From: Granulosicoccaceae sp. 1_MG-2023
GTDB taxonomy: Bacteria; Pseudomonadota; Gammaproteobacteria; Granulosicoccales; Granulosicoccaceae
Reading direction: 5' to 3'
Length of the DNA stretch: 54,757 nt
Assembly: GCA_030546905.1 (NCBI GenBank)
Contig: JAUOPI010000024.1
Location: 1 to 54,757, forward strand
The notes under the pieces are model-generated. The model ran no database searches. It saw only the letters and a list, made by a program, of their open reading frames with translations, and was not told where the DNA came from. The position numbers were made by a program, and so were the translations under genes. Below, in pieces: positions 16,686 through 25,438 of this stretch; position 1 is the first letter of the stretch; every line of letters starts with the position of its first letter.

Positions 16686-19442
16686 TTACTGACAGGCTTC
16701 GCAGTCAGGATTGTCGATGCTGCAAACCTGTGGCTGCGGGGCGGCGACGGGGGCGGATTTTTCCACACCGGTGGCTCCCAGGGAGCGCAGGTAGTAGGTG
16801 GTCTTCAGGCCACGTTCCCAGGCCAGCTGGTACAGGGCATCCAGTTTCTTGCCACTGGGTTCGGCCATGTACAGGTTCAGGCTCTGGGCCTGGTCCAGCC
16901 ATTTCTGGCGGCGGGCAGCGGCTTCCACCAGCCAGCGGGCGTCAATTTCAAAGGCGGTGGCGTATCTGGCTTTCAGTTCCTGGGGAATGCGGTCTATCTG
17001 CTGCACCGAGCCGTCGTAATACTTCAGGTCGTTGACCATCACGTTGTCCCACAGGCCTTCCGCCTTAAGGTCCCTTACCAGTGCCGGATTGACCACGGTG
17101 AACTCGCCGGACAGGTTCGATTTCACAAACAGGTTCTGGTAGGCCGGCTCAATGGACTGGGACACGCCCACAATGTTGGAGATGGTGGCGGTGGGTGCTA
17201 TGGCCATCACATTGCTGTTGCGCATGCCATATTTGGCCACCAGTTCACGCACCGGGGTCCAGTCCAGGCGGGCGCTGGTGTTAACGGAAAGATCCCCTTC
17301 CCTGCGCGCCTGTTTCAGCAGTTCGATGGAGTCGATGGGCAGAATGCCCTGATCCCACAGGGAACCCGGGTAACTTTCATAGGCGCCCCGCTCCGCCGCC
17401 AGCCGGGCTGAGGCGCGGATGGCGAAATAGCTGAGCTGCTCCATGCTCAGGTCGGCAAATTCCACTGCTTCCGGGCAGGTGTAGGGCAGGCCCAGTTTGT
17501 ACAGGGCATCCTGGAAGCCCATCAGCCCCAGGCCCACGGGGCGGTGTTTCAGGTTGGCGTTGCAGGCCTGGGGCACGGCATAGAAATTGATGTCGATAAC
17601 ATTGTCGAGCATGCGCACGGCGGTGGTGACGGTGCGCTCCAGGCGCTGCACATCCAGTTCGCCGTTGACGATATGGGCCGCCAGGTTCACCGAGCCCAGG
17701 TTGCATACGGCAATTTCTTCGGCATTGGTGTTGAGGGTAATTTCCGTACACAGGTTGGAGCTGTGTACCACGCCCACATGCTGCTGGGGCGAACGCAGGT
17801 TACAGGGGTCCTTGAAGGTGACCCAGGGGTGACCGGTTTCAAATAGCACGGTGAGCATTTTGCGCCACAGCTGTTTGGCCGGAATCTTCTTGAACAGTTC
17901 GATCTTGCCCTGCTCCGCCAGGGCCTCGTAATGCGCGTAGCGTTCCCGGAATTCGTTACCGTAAAGGTCGTGCAGATCCGGTACATCGCTGGGGGAAAAC
18001 AGGGTCCAGTCCCGGTCTTCACGCATGCGTTCGATGAGCAGGTCCGGCACCCAGTTGGCGGTGTTCATGTCGTGGGTACGGCGGCGCTCGTCACCGGTGT
18101 TCTTGCGCAGTTCCAGGAATTCTTCAATGTCCAGGTGCCAGCTTTCCAGGTAGGCACAGACGGCGCCCTTGCGTTTGCCGCCCTGGTTCACCGCCACGGC
18201 TGTGTCGTTCACCACTTTCAGGAAGGGCACAACGCCCTGGCTTTTGCCGTTGGTGCCCTTGATGTGGGAACCCAGGGCCCGCACCGGGGTCCAGTCGTTG
18301 CCCAGGCCGCCAGCCCATTTGGACAGCAGGGCGTTGTCGCGGATGGCGCCGTAGATGTCTTCCAGGTCGTCGCCCACGGTGGTCAGATAGCAGGAAGACA
18401 GCTGGGAATGGCGGGTGCCGCTGTTGAACAATGTGGGCGTGGAGGCCATGTAGTCAAAGCTGGACAGCAGGTCATAGAACTCGATGGCCCGGGCATTGGG
18501 GTCGTCTTCCCGCAGGGCCAGGCCCATGGCCACCCGCATGAAGAAGATCTGGGGCAGTTCCAGACGGGCTTCGTGCCAGTGCAGGAAGTACCTGTCGTAC
18601 AGGGTCTGCAGGCCCAGGAATCCGAACTGGTGGTCGCGCTCAGGTTTGATGGCGGCACCCAGGCGTTCCAGGTCGTATTCCGCCAGGGCTTCGTCCAGCA
18701 GTTCGTAACGGATACCGGCAGCCACAAAGGTTTTCAGGGCCTGTGGATAAACCTCTGGCAGGGACTGGTCCGGGGGCAGATCCAGAGCTTTCAGGCTTTC
18801 CAGGCGCAGTTGTTCCAGCAGCAGGCGGGCGGTCACCGCACTGTAGTCCGGCTCCTGTTCGATGCGGCTGCGGGCGGTCATGATCAGGGCCGCCAGTACT
18901 TCGGATTCATCGATGCCGTCGTACAGGTTGCGCAGGGCTTCTTCCACCAGGGAAGCCTCGTCGATACCTTCCAGCCCGGTGGCGGCCAGTTCCACCTGCT
19001 GTTTCATCAGGCCCAGGTCCAGGGGGGCAATTCCGCCATCGGCCTTTTTCACGGTCAGGTGCGGGTGGGCTTCCACCGGCGCCCGGCGCTGCCGCTCCCG
19101 GGCGTGCTCTTCCCGGTACAGAACATAGGCCCGGGCCACTTTCTGCTCTTCTGCGCGCATCAGGGCCAGTTCCACCTGGTCCTGAATGTCCTCGATATGA
19201 ACCCGGCCGCCGGCTTTCAGGCGCCGGCTGATGGCATGAACCACCTGTTCGGTAACCCGGTGGACAGCATCGTTGATGCGGGCGGAACCGGCAGCCTTGT
19301 CCCCTTCAACAGCCAGAAAGGCCTTGGTGACGGCGACGGTGATTTTGGACGGGTTGAATCCGACCAGGGTGCCGTTGCGTTTGATTACCTGAAGGGATTC
19401 GGTGCCGGTGGAAGCAGGCTCGGCCTGGGCGGTGGCGGACAT
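16686..19442 (-). CDS. nrdA: class Ia ribonucleoside-diphosphate reductase, alpha subunit
   Basis: Catalytic subunit that reduces all four ribonucleoside diphosphates. The start at 19442 (MSATAQAEPAS) has CAGGAG about eight bases upstream; an upstream in-frame ATG at 19475 lacks one. With this start it is 918 residues, longer than E. coli NrdA because of two N-terminal ATP cones (VIKRNGTLVGFNPSKITVAV and a second around HLTVKKADGGIAPLDLGLMK) that sense ATP/dATP. Active-site parts visible are SSCYLTTVGDD (redox Cys), NLCTEITL (thiyl Cys and Glu) and AVCNLGSVN. The C-terminal CSIDNPDCEACQ carries the Cys pair that thioredoxin or glutaredoxin reduces. Confidence 0.97.
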   Translation of the reverse strand: MSATAQAEPASTGTESLQVIKRNGTLVGFNPSKITVAVTKAFLAVEGDKAAGSARINDAVHRVTEQVVHAISRRLKAGGRVHIEDIQDQVELALMRAEEQKVARAYVLYREEHARERQRRAPVEAHPHLTVKKADGGIAPLDLGLMKQQVELAATGLEGIDEASLVEEALRNLYDGIDESEVLAALIMTARSRIEQEPDYSAVTARLLLEQLRLESLKALDLPPDQSLPEVYPQALKTFVAAGIRYELLDEALAEYDLERLGAAIKPERDHQFGFLGLQTLYDRYFLHWHEARLELPQIFFMRVAMGLALREDDPNARAIEFYDLLSSFDYMASTPTLFNSGTRHSQLSSCYLTTVGDDLEDIYGAIRDNALLSKWAGGLGNDWTPVRALGSHIKGTNGKSQGVVPFLKVVNDTAVAVNQGGKRKGAVCAYLESWHLDIEEFLELRKNTGDERRRTHDMNTANWVPDLLIERMREDRDWTLFSPSDVPDLHDLYGNEFRERYAHYEALAEQGKIELFKKIPAKQLWRKMLTVLFETGHPWVTFKDPCNLRSPQQHVGVVHSSNLCTEITLNTNAEEIAVCNLGSVNLAAHIVNGELDVQRLERTVTTAVRMLDNVIDINFYAVPQACNANLKHRPVGLGLMGFQDALYKLGLPYTCPEAVEFADLSMEQLSYFAIRASARLAAERGAYESYPGSLWDQGILPIDSIELLKQARREGDLSVNTSARLDWTPVRELVAKYGMRNSNVMAIAPTATISNIVGVSQSIEPAYQNLFVKSNLSGEFTVVNPALVRDLKAEGLWDNVMVNDLKYYDGSVQQIDRIPQELKARYATAFEIDARWLVEAAARRQKWLDQAQSLNLYMAEPSGKKLDALYQLAWERGLKTTYYLRSLGATGVEKSAPVAAPQPQVCSIDNPDCEACQ

Positions 19443-19454
19443 AACTGTGTTCTC

Positions 19455-19487
19455 CTGAGTACGCGTGAATTCCAAAACCTTCGCGTA
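19455..19487 (-). other. hairpin ending at the nrdA ribosome site
   Basis: On the minus strand GTACGCG and CGCGTAC pair around a 16-base loop, and the second arm ends immediately before CTCAGGAGAAC, the nrdA ribosome site. It may act in translational output of the upstream riboswitch. This is inference from position. Confidence 0.4.
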
Positions 19488-19619
19488 CGCAGGATGAACG
19501 GCCGGGGCGGAGCTGGACTACTGCACCGGTTTCCGGACCGTTTGCTGCTCACCTTGTGGGCCGTTGCAGGCGCCTGAGTCGCGAAGGTGCAGTCGCGCTG
19601 TTTCCCTGTGTGTATGGAA

Positions 19620-19780
19620 ACAGCACCTCCCTGGCAGGTCTTCGGACTCAGGGGCATGAATCGGTGATTCTGCCTTGTGTGGCGACTTCCCGGCGCTTGC
19701 CAGTGTCCTTATGCCACACTCGTTCCCCAATACCGCTGCGCGTCAGTTCCGGATTCTCACCGGATTCCCGACTACCAATG
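19620..19780 (-). ncRNA. cobalamin (B12) riboswitch upstream of nrdA
   Basis: On the minus strand the leader reads GTCGGGAATCCGGTGAGAAT..., then GGAACTGACGCGCAGCGGTA, GGAACGAGTGTGGC, CACTGG, GGGAAGTCGCCACACAAGG, and GAGTCCGAAGACCTGCC at the end. These are the conserved cobalamin-riboswitch segments in order, the last being the B12 box (19629-19649). It lies about 180 bases before the nrdA start and in the same direction. Adenosylcobalamin binding would be expected to lower nrdAB expression. Further hairpins (CTGTTTCC...GGGAAACAG) between aptamer and gene may form the expression platform. Confidence 0.93.
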
Positions 19781-19828
19781 TGATCACAAATCGACCACAA
19801 CATCTGGTAGCTGACCAAGGATGGCGAC

Positions 19829-19857
19829 ACTATATACGCGAGACAAGCACGCGACAA
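19829..19857 (-). promoter_or_regulatory. putative nrdA promoter with one NrdR-like box
   Basis: Minus-strand TTGTCG (19857-19852), a 17-base spacer and TATAGT (19834-19829) make a plausible sigma-70 promoter about 50 bases before the riboswitch. The plus-strand reading over the -10, ACACTATATA, fits the first ten bases of the NrdR box (acaCwAtATa). A second box at the usual spacing is not apparent, so NrdR control is only suggested. Confidence 0.45.
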
Positions 19858-20012
19858 GCAGGAGTTAAAAAAGCGCCAGAGCGGCCCGGATACAGCTGAC
19901 GAATACAGGACTCACCGCCGGTGCCGGATTCTGCAGCCCCATCCGCCGGGCACTTTTGCGTTCCCGGACTGTCAGCTTTGACACATCCCTATTCCCGCCT
20001 CAGGAGGCCCTT

Positions 20013-20756
20013 ATGCCCACACGCCTGAAGACACCGGCTTTCATGGCCCTGCTACTTGGCTCCGGCTTTCTGTGCCTGTGCACGGGGACCGCGGCCGACA
20101 CCACGCTTGCCCCGTTTTCCGGGCTTGCCGCCCTGGACGAGCAGTCCGGCTGGGAGCCTCTGACCTTTCCCGGCATCAAACAGCATTCCCGCTATCAGCT
20201 GGAAAACGATGACGGTGTGCAGGTCATCCGGGCGGACACCTCAGGCGGCGCTTCCGGCCTGATCGCCCGGGTCAGCACCCAACCCGGGGAGTCCCTGATC
20301 CTGCGTTGGCGCTGGAAGGTGTCCAATGTGTTTGAACAGGGGGATGCCCGTAGTAAATCCGGTGACGACTACCCCGCGCGGATCTATGTGGCCTTTGTCT
20401 TTCAGCCCGAAAAAGCCGGCTGGCTTGAGCGCACCAAGCGCAAAGCCGCCGCGCTGATTTTCGGCGAAGAACTCCCGGGAAATGCCCTCAACTATATCTG
20501 GGCCAACAAGCTCCCGGCCGGCACGATGATTCCCAACCCCTATACGGACCAGACCAGGATGGTGGCAGTGAATTCAGGTATGGAGCGGGCCGGCCGGTGG
20601 GTATCGGTTGAACGGGATATAGTGGCGGACTACCGCGAGGCTTTCGGCGAAGAACCGCCGGCGCTGGCCGGTATTGCCATCATGTCCGACTCGGACAACA
20701 CCGGGGAAACCGCCACCGCCTGGTACGGGGACATCAGCCTGACAACCGATCCCTGA
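20013..20756 (+). CDS. DUF3047 secreted or periplasmic protein
   Basis: A 247-residue protein with an N-terminal signal sequence (FMALLLGSGFLCLCTGTAAD, cleavage near residue 28; a lipoprotein-like LCLC also occurs). The rest matches DUF3047: SLILRWRWKVSNVFEQGDAR, YPARIYVAFVF and IAIMSDSDNTGE, which together look like a jelly-roll, carbohydrate-module type fold. Biochemical role unknown. The start at 20013 is chosen because CAGGAGG lies seven bases upstream; the upstream in-frame ATG has no ribosome site. It reads away from nrdA and is monocistronic. Confidence 0.85.
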   Translation: MPTRLKTPAFMALLLGSGFLCLCTGTAADTTLAPFSGLAALDEQSGWEPLTFPGIKQHSRYQLENDDGVQVIRADTSGGASGLIARVSTQPGESLILRWRWKVSNVFEQGDARSKSGDDYPARIYVAFVFQPEKAGWLERTKRKAAALIFGEELPGNALNYIWANKLPAGTMIPNPYTDQTRMVAVNSGMERAGRWVSVERDIVADYREAFGEEPPALAGIAIMSDSDNTGETATAWYGDISLTTDP

Positions 20757-20955
20757 GCAGATCCGGTATCGGTTAAACAGGCCGGGGCAATCCCTTGCTG
20801 ACAAAAGCCCTTATCCGGACCGTTTGCGGCTGCACCGGCTTACCGGCTGGGCTGTTTTGCCGCAGCCAGCGGCGGGAGGCCTCAGTATGTTTGAACAAGC
20901 TCCGTAAGCGGTCCGGACGCGATGATGGTGCAACAGCCCGAAGCGCAAAAAACCG

Positions 20956-22317
20956 CTAACGCCCCAGCGCATCAGCCAGCCCGGCAAGCCGGATACCCAA
21001 ACGCAGCCACAGACGCCGCTGTGCCGGCAGAGGCATACGCTGCGGGGTTAACTGCATCACCGCAGGCAATGTGTTTTTTTCGCCGAGAATCGCCCCGCCC
21101 AGCAAATGGCCACTGTAGCTGGCCAGCGCCACGCCGTTACCGTGCCAGCCGAACGCGCCATAGGCATTGTCCAGACCGGGCAGCGCCGCAGCGAACGGCA
21201 TACCGTGCCCGTTAAAACAAAGCAGTCCGCTCCAGTCGTACTCGACCGCCACGTCACGCCAGGCCGGGAACAGGCGCCGCCAGTGACGGCGGATACGCCG
21301 TTTGTCAGCCGCATCGTCGCCGGCCCTGAAACCGCCGCGCATACCGAACAGAAAACGCCGGTCCGGCAGCAAACGGAAATAATGCAGGAGATGGCGCGAG
21401 TCATAACACATCACATCCGTGGAAAAGCCCTGTGCGCTGATCTGCGCATCGCTCAGGGGCGCGGTCACCATAATCTGACTCTGCACCGGCAGATAGCGGC
21501 CGGCCATCCAGGACGGCAGTTGCTCGCTGCTGTAGCCGTTGGTGGCAATCACAAGCCTGGTCGCCCTGACCTGCCCCTGCGGCGTGACGGCCACCCAGCG
21601 GCCGCGATCGCGGCGTAACTCAAGCACCGGCGAATGCGCATACACACGGACCCCGTCCTGTTGCGCCTGCGCGGCCAGCGCCTGCACGTAATCCCACGGC
21701 TGCAGCCCGAAACCCAGCGGATAATACAAGCCGCCGTAGCTACCCGCTACGCTCATGCCGCGGGCCGCCAGCATCTCACCGCTCAGCACTTCGGCGCGCA
21801 CGCCGTACCAGCGGTCCAGTGCATCGGCCTGAGCGGCCAGCCCCAGTGCGACACGCGGATGGTGTGCAAGACACAGCTCGCCGTGACCTTGCCGGCTGTC
21901 GGCCAGCCCGGCCTGAAACAGAAACTCATCAACAAAAGCTATCGCTTCGCGCTGCGTGCGCGCATAGTGCACCGCATCGCCCTCGCCCCAGCGCCGCGCA
22001 ATCGACTCCAGGCCCCGCAAATCACCGCCCAGACAACAAAATCCGCCGTTACGGCCCGACGCCCCCCAGCCGGGGCTTTCCGCCTCCAGCACAATCACCT
22101 GCTGCCCGGCCCGGGCCAGTCGCCGCGCACAATGCAAACCCGCATAGCCGGCACCGACGACGACCACATCGGCTTTGTGCTCTTCAGTAAGCGATGCAGC
22201 GGCTTGCCCGGCCCTGCCGGTAGTCTGCCAATACACCGGTGAATGCGGTGCTGAGGCGTAAGCGGCCGCCTCAAAGAGACGTCCCGGCACACGCGTGTTC
22301 TGGTTTCCGGACAACAT
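20956..22317 (-). CDS. FAD-dependent amine/amino-acid oxidase (DadA/PuuB type)
   Basis: Flavoprotein oxidoreductase of the DAO family, 453 residues with the start at 22317 (MLSGNQNTRVPG); an ATG eleven codons upstream is also possible. The Rossmann FAD site is DVVVVGAGYAGLHCARRLAR followed by VIVLEAESPGWGASGRNGGF, and the C-terminus has the second FAD strand (AYGAFGWHGNGVALASYSGH). The order and PGWGASGRNGGF resemble gamma-glutamylputrescine oxidase and related OrdL/PuuB enzymes, which oxidise primary or secondary amines. No amine-pathway genes are adjacent, so substrate remains open. Confidence 0.88.
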   Translation of the reverse strand: MLSGNQNTRVPGRLFEAAAYASAPHSPVYWQTTGRAGQAAASLTEEHKADVVVVGAGYAGLHCARRLARAGQQVIVLEAESPGWGASGRNGGFCCLGGDLRGLESIARRWGEGDAVHYARTQREAIAFVDEFLFQAGLADSRQGHGELCLAHHPRVALGLAAQADALDRWYGVRAEVLSGEMLAARGMSVAGSYGGLYYPLGFGLQPWDYVQALAAQAQQDGVRVYAHSPVLELRRDRGRWVAVTPQGQVRATRLVIATNGYSSEQLPSWMAGRYLPVQSQIMVTAPLSDAQISAQGFSTDVMCYDSRHLLHYFRLLPDRRFLFGMRGGFRAGDDAADKRRIRRHWRRLFPAWRDVAVEYDWSGLLCFNGHGMPFAAALPGLDNAYGAFGWHGNGVALASYSGHLLGGAILGEKNTLPAVMQLTPQRMPLPAQRRLWLRLGIRLAGLADALGR

Positions 22318-22455
22318 CGGCACTGACTCCGCTGTAGAGAACAACCCCATTATGCGCCAGCGCCGGACAGCAGGTAATACCCAGGATTGACCGGGGCCGC
22401 CCGGCAGGGAAAGATAGTGCGCTATTGCCTGCGAAAAACGGAGTCCCTGCGCACC

Positions 22456-22659
22456 ATGAAAACCATTGCCAAGCTGTCGGCCTTGTTTGCCGTCGTTATT
22501 CTCACCCTCGCCGCGATCATGCTGATCACCGGGCTGATCGACGCCGACCGGGCGCTCGCCTTCGTCACACGCGGACTCGCCACGGTTGTAGTATTGGGTA
22601 TGGCATCGGCCCTGATCAGCCTGCTTACCTCGCCGCGCAAGCCGGCCGACAAGGACTAA
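22456..22659 (+). CDS. small two-helix membrane protein
   Basis: A 67-residue protein with two strong hydrophobic segments (LSALFAVVILTLAAIMLITG and LATVVVLGMASALISLL) and the basic tail SPRKPADKD. No family recognised. A GGAG element lies about 13 bases before the ATG, longer than ideal. It is divergent from the amine oxidase. The coherent hydrophobic pattern with a short charged loop supports it being real. Confidence 0.5.
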   Translation: MKTIAKLSALFAVVILTLAAIMLITGLIDADRALAFVTRGLATVVVLGMASALISLLTSPRKPADKD

Positions 22660-23086
22660 AACGCCCGCCAGCGGCCCGCAGTCCCGGTACAGTGCAGCCA
22701 GGCTCTTCCGGCCTGCCCATAGTGGCCGGCTTTCTGCCATTACAACCGGCTGCACGGCTATCCTGGCAAAGCAGTCAGGCGCACGTGGCAAACCCCACTA
22801 CAGAGCCGCCCCCCCCTGTCCTGAAGACCACCAGTGCGGCTTAGCCGTTGCGCATCTGTGCCTGAGGCAACTCGCGAAGGTGAATAATTCACAGAACCGC
22901 CGCCCAGAATTCACCACACTAACCACACCTTACTAAACAGCAACCCTGTTTAATCGAAAAACATCAGAACCCAGAAAATAGTCCGGCTTAAAACACGACC
23001 TGCATAGAAACCACCGATTTTTCGACACCTGGCTCAGCAACGTCCAAAAGAAAACGAAATTACAGAACCAAGAAAAGGAATTATTT
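22660..23086. other. intergenic region before the first barrel protein
   Basis: About 430 bases with no recognised gene. The last 150 bases are AT-richer and lead into the ribosome site AAAAGGAATTATTT of the barrel gene, which resembles the AAAAGGAATTGTTA of its paralogue at 32387. No operator or RNA element recognised. Confidence 0.4.
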
Positions 23087-23740
23087 ATGAAACACACGCT
23101 CCCGGCGGCATCGGCTCTCCTACTCGCACTCGCTTCAAGCACAGTACACGCTGAAACCACAGCCACAAATGGCAATTCAATACGGGTGGATATATCTGCG
23201 AACAGCTCGTCGACAGTGCTGGATGACGGGTTTGATGAACTGACCATCTGGGAAACGAGCTTACAAGGCACACTAACCTTACAATCCTCATATGGCGTTT
23301 ACGGCGAACTCGGCGTCGCCAATATCACTGTTCAGGAAATAGAGATAGACGGCAGAACCTACGATGTAGACGAAGACTACGATGCAAATTTATTCGGGGT
23401 GGGATACCGTTTTCCGAACCAGATCTGGCCCAGCCAATATTGGGGTATAGGCTACCGGCACGCGGATTCGGATGGTAGTGACAGCAACGCTGTACGGCTA
23501 TTCTCGGAAAAAGACACCGACTTGCGCTACGGCATAATCGAGTTTTCCTACGCCTCCGGCGACGATAGCGACCTGTTCAGCCTGAGCGGCAGACACGTAT
23601 GGTTTTTAAACGACGTGATCGGGCTTGGCGTGAACTGGGGAGTCAGCTTTGGTTCGATAGATACGCCATCGGGTTACGCAGACATTGATACAGGCGCCGC
23701 CAATATTGGTGGCATACTGATGATCCGGCCACGATTCTAA
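23087..23740 (+). CDS. outer-membrane beta-barrel protein, paralogue 1
   Basis: A 217-residue exported protein: signal peptide MKHTLPAASALLLALASSTV ending at VHAET, then alternating strands rich in Asp, Gly and aromatic residues, and a terminal Phe (LMIRPRF) as expected for an outer-membrane barrel recognised by BamA. Landmarks are DEDYDANLFGVGYRF, SEKDTDLRYGIIEF, SGRHVWFL and SFGSIDTPSGYADIDTG. A close paralogue sits at 32387-33034, beyond the galactonate operon. Small barrels of this kind may be passive channels or structural; substrate is unknown. Confidence 0.82.
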   Translation: MKHTLPAASALLLALASSTVHAETTATNGNSIRVDISANSSSTVLDDGFDELTIWETSLQGTLTLQSSYGVYGELGVANITVQEIEIDGRTYDVDEDYDANLFGVGYRFPNQIWPSQYWGIGYRHADSDGSDSNAVRLFSEKDTDLRYGIIEFSYASGDDSDLFSLSGRHVWFLNDVIGLGVNWGVSFGSIDTPSGYADIDTGAANIGGILMIRPRF

Positions 23741-23774
23741 GCGCCGCGTAATCTGTCACGCTGACAAAAATGTT

Positions 23775-23817
23775 CTGAAAGGCCTCAGCTTAGCCAATGA
23801 TAACCTGAGGCCTTCAG
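23775..23817. terminator. stem-loop after barrel protein 1
   Basis: CTGAAAGGCCTCAG pairs with CTGAGGCCTTCAG across a 15-16-base loop, one bulge. It lies 35 bases after the barrel gene's stop, on the side where the DsrE gene converges. There is no strong T-run, so it is a possible bidirectional terminator only. Confidence 0.5.
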
Positions 23818-23967
23818 ATCATAGACTTCGCGCCTGCTATCGCTTTTAGCGGCGCCCAGCCTTGTATAATTGTGGTTTCGTTTTACCCCGGTGCTACACG
23901 ACAGTTGCGCTATCACGCGCTACGTAATGAGTCCTGCAACATCCGCTGGATTCAAGGGCTTCTCCGG

Positions 23968-24339
23968 TCAGGTTACCTGCAATGAGCCCTTGGCGTTCAT
24001 AAGCAGGTCGACGACATCCGGCGCACTGATGATCTCATAACCCGGGGCCATTTGATCGGCCGTCATACCGTTGTGCAGCATGCATGCACCACATATGGCA
24101 ATGCGGCCGCCCTTCTCCAGATACTGTTCCAGCAGATCCTTGACCGGTTGAAATGGTTTGCCGATATCGATACCGGCAGTTGCCTCCGGCACCCCGAGCT
24201 CGACGGCTTCAACCATCAGGATGATTGTGGCTGTATAGCCCTTCTGCAAGGCATTAAGTGCCATCGTGAAAGTAACGGTAACCTTGTTGGGGTCGCTTTT
24301 ACCGTCAAAAACAGTGGCAACGAAGTCTGTGGTTTGCAT
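23968..24339 (-). CDS. DsrE-family protein
   Basis: A 123-residue DsrE/DsrF-like protein. The fold is shown by FTMALNALQKGYTATIILMV (first beta-alpha unit), the loop GKPFQPVKDLLEQYLEKGG and IAICGACMLHNGM, where the Cys pair (CGAC) occupies the place of the sulfur-carrying Cys of the family. Relatives transfer sulfur or act in thiol chemistry at low oxygen. The gene stands alone, but its promoter region has a perfect FNR/Anr box, so expression is probably raised when oxygen is limiting. Confidence 0.88.
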   Translation of the reverse strand: MQTTDFVATVFDGKSDPNKVTVTFTMALNALQKGYTATIILMVEAVELGVPEATAGIDIGKPFQPVKDLLEQYLEKGGRIAICGACMLHNGMTADQMAPGYEIISAPDVVDLLMNAKGSLQVT

Positions 24340-24401
24340 TGATAAATCCTTCTGCGTGAGTTGATTGAAGAAATGCTGAAAGGTTCGTCTTCCGGCGTAA
24401 C

Positions 24402-24442
24402 GTTATAACATGACCGGAACAGGGCCAATTGATCCTGATCAA
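24402..24442 (-). promoter_or_regulatory. FNR/Anr-dependent promoter of the DsrE gene
   Basis: TTGATCCTGATCAA at 24429-24442 is a perfect FNR/Anr box (TTGAT-N4-ATCAA). On the minus strand TATAAC at 24407-24402 follows after 21 bases, within one base of the spacing for a class II activated promoter with the box centred near -41.5. The start codon lies about 60 bases further on. Confidence 0.85.
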
Positions 24443-24903
24443 GCCCGCAGCGAGATTTCCGGGTTCCGGCTGCAACGGGACCCGCACGCAGCGGGCGCAA
24501 TCATCGTCGGTGCCGGCCAATCAAGCCGGATGGCAACAGACATACCGATACTCAGCGGGACTCACGAAGAAGGAGGCGGGGGACTTTCCTGAACCGGCCA
24601 ATACCGCCCCCGGGAAGGAAGCGATATTCGGACCGGTGATGTGTGTTAATCAATTCCGTCGCGAAGACGAATCCGGCCCTCACGCAGCGGGGATATGTGA
24701 TGATCCGGCGCGCTGCGGGCGGGTAGCCAAAACGCGGCACGCCGGGCAGTGGTAAATGCCTTAGCGGTCAGACAGCTCATTCAATAAAGATGAGCCCCGG
24801 GGTTGGTGTATTAAATAAATCAGCTCCGACAGATAGGCCGATAACAAACAACGCTTTTTTTCTGTCTTGATCCGCCAGGCCGGTAGCTGAAGCGGTGCCA
24901 GTC
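24443..24903. other. intergenic region between DsrE promoter and gntK
   Basis: About 460 bases without a supported gene. Open frames of 60-108 codons on the plus strand have no ribosome site or recognisable domain. No hairpin with T-run was seen at the end of the galactonate operon. Confidence 0.4.
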
Positions 24904-25425
24904 TCAGACCGCTTCCAGCCTGGCTTGTATTGTTTCGGCGATATCGGATACAGGCGCACCTATATCCACGACCATCACGTTCTCTTCCGGCTCCGGTACC
25001 TCAAGTGTGGCAAACTGACTGTCGAGCAGCTGCGCGGGCATGAAATGGTCTTTTCTCGCCGCCATACGCGCGGCGATCAGTTCACGCGAGCCATTGAGAT
25101 AAATAAACAAAACCGGTTCGCCGGCGGCAGCGACCAGCCGGTCGCGGTAATCACGGCGCAGCGCCGAACAGGCCGCAACCACGCGACCGTGCCGGGCGGC
25201 CTGTGCCCGGAGGGCGTTGCCGATCGCATCCAGCCAGGGCCAGCGATCGGCATCCTGCAGCGCGATTCCGCGCGACATTTTCTCTACATTTGCCGCGGGA
25301 TGATAATCATCGGCATCTTCAAAAGGCACGTCCAGACGGCCGGATAAGGCGGCACCGATAGTCGATTTGCCGCATCCGCAAACGCCCATCACCACCAGTA
25401 TCCGTGCCGGCGAAAAATCACTCAT
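24904..25425 (-). CDS. gntK: gluconokinase
   Basis: ATP-dependent D-gluconate kinase of the P-loop type, 173 residues with the start at 25425 (MSDFSPARILVVMG), which has GGAG nine bases upstream; a longer open frame upstream is only read-through. Walker A is GVCGCGKST, and the substrate-side motifs are FEDADDYHPAANVEKMSRG and LQDADRWPWL, typical of GntK, with CSALRRDYRD later. It is the last gene of the galactonate operon, 14 bases after dgoK. A gluconate kinase is not required for galactonate breakdown, so it may widen the operon to gluconate or use an unusual hexonate. Confidence 0.93.
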   Translation of the reverse strand: MSDFSPARILVVMGVCGCGKSTIGAALSGRLDVPFEDADDYHPAANVEKMSRGIALQDADRWPWLDAIGNALRAQAARHGRVVAACSALRRDYRDRLVAAAGEPVLFIYLNGSRELIAARMAARKDHFMPAQLLDSQFATLEVPEPEENVMVVDIGAPVSDIAETIQARLEAV

Positions 25426-25438
25426 CTCTCCAACTCCT

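Noticed and set aside
17931-19577. 548-codon open frame on the plus strand opposite nrdA
   Set aside because: It is a shadow of nrdA: low-complexity Gln/Gly/His/Val content, no ribosome site and no family resemblance, while the opposite strand encodes a textbook NrdA.
19827-19860. A full NrdR operator before nrdA
   Set aside because: Only one NrdR-like half (ACACTATATA) is visible; the second box at the required spacing is not there, so it is only mentioned with the promoter.
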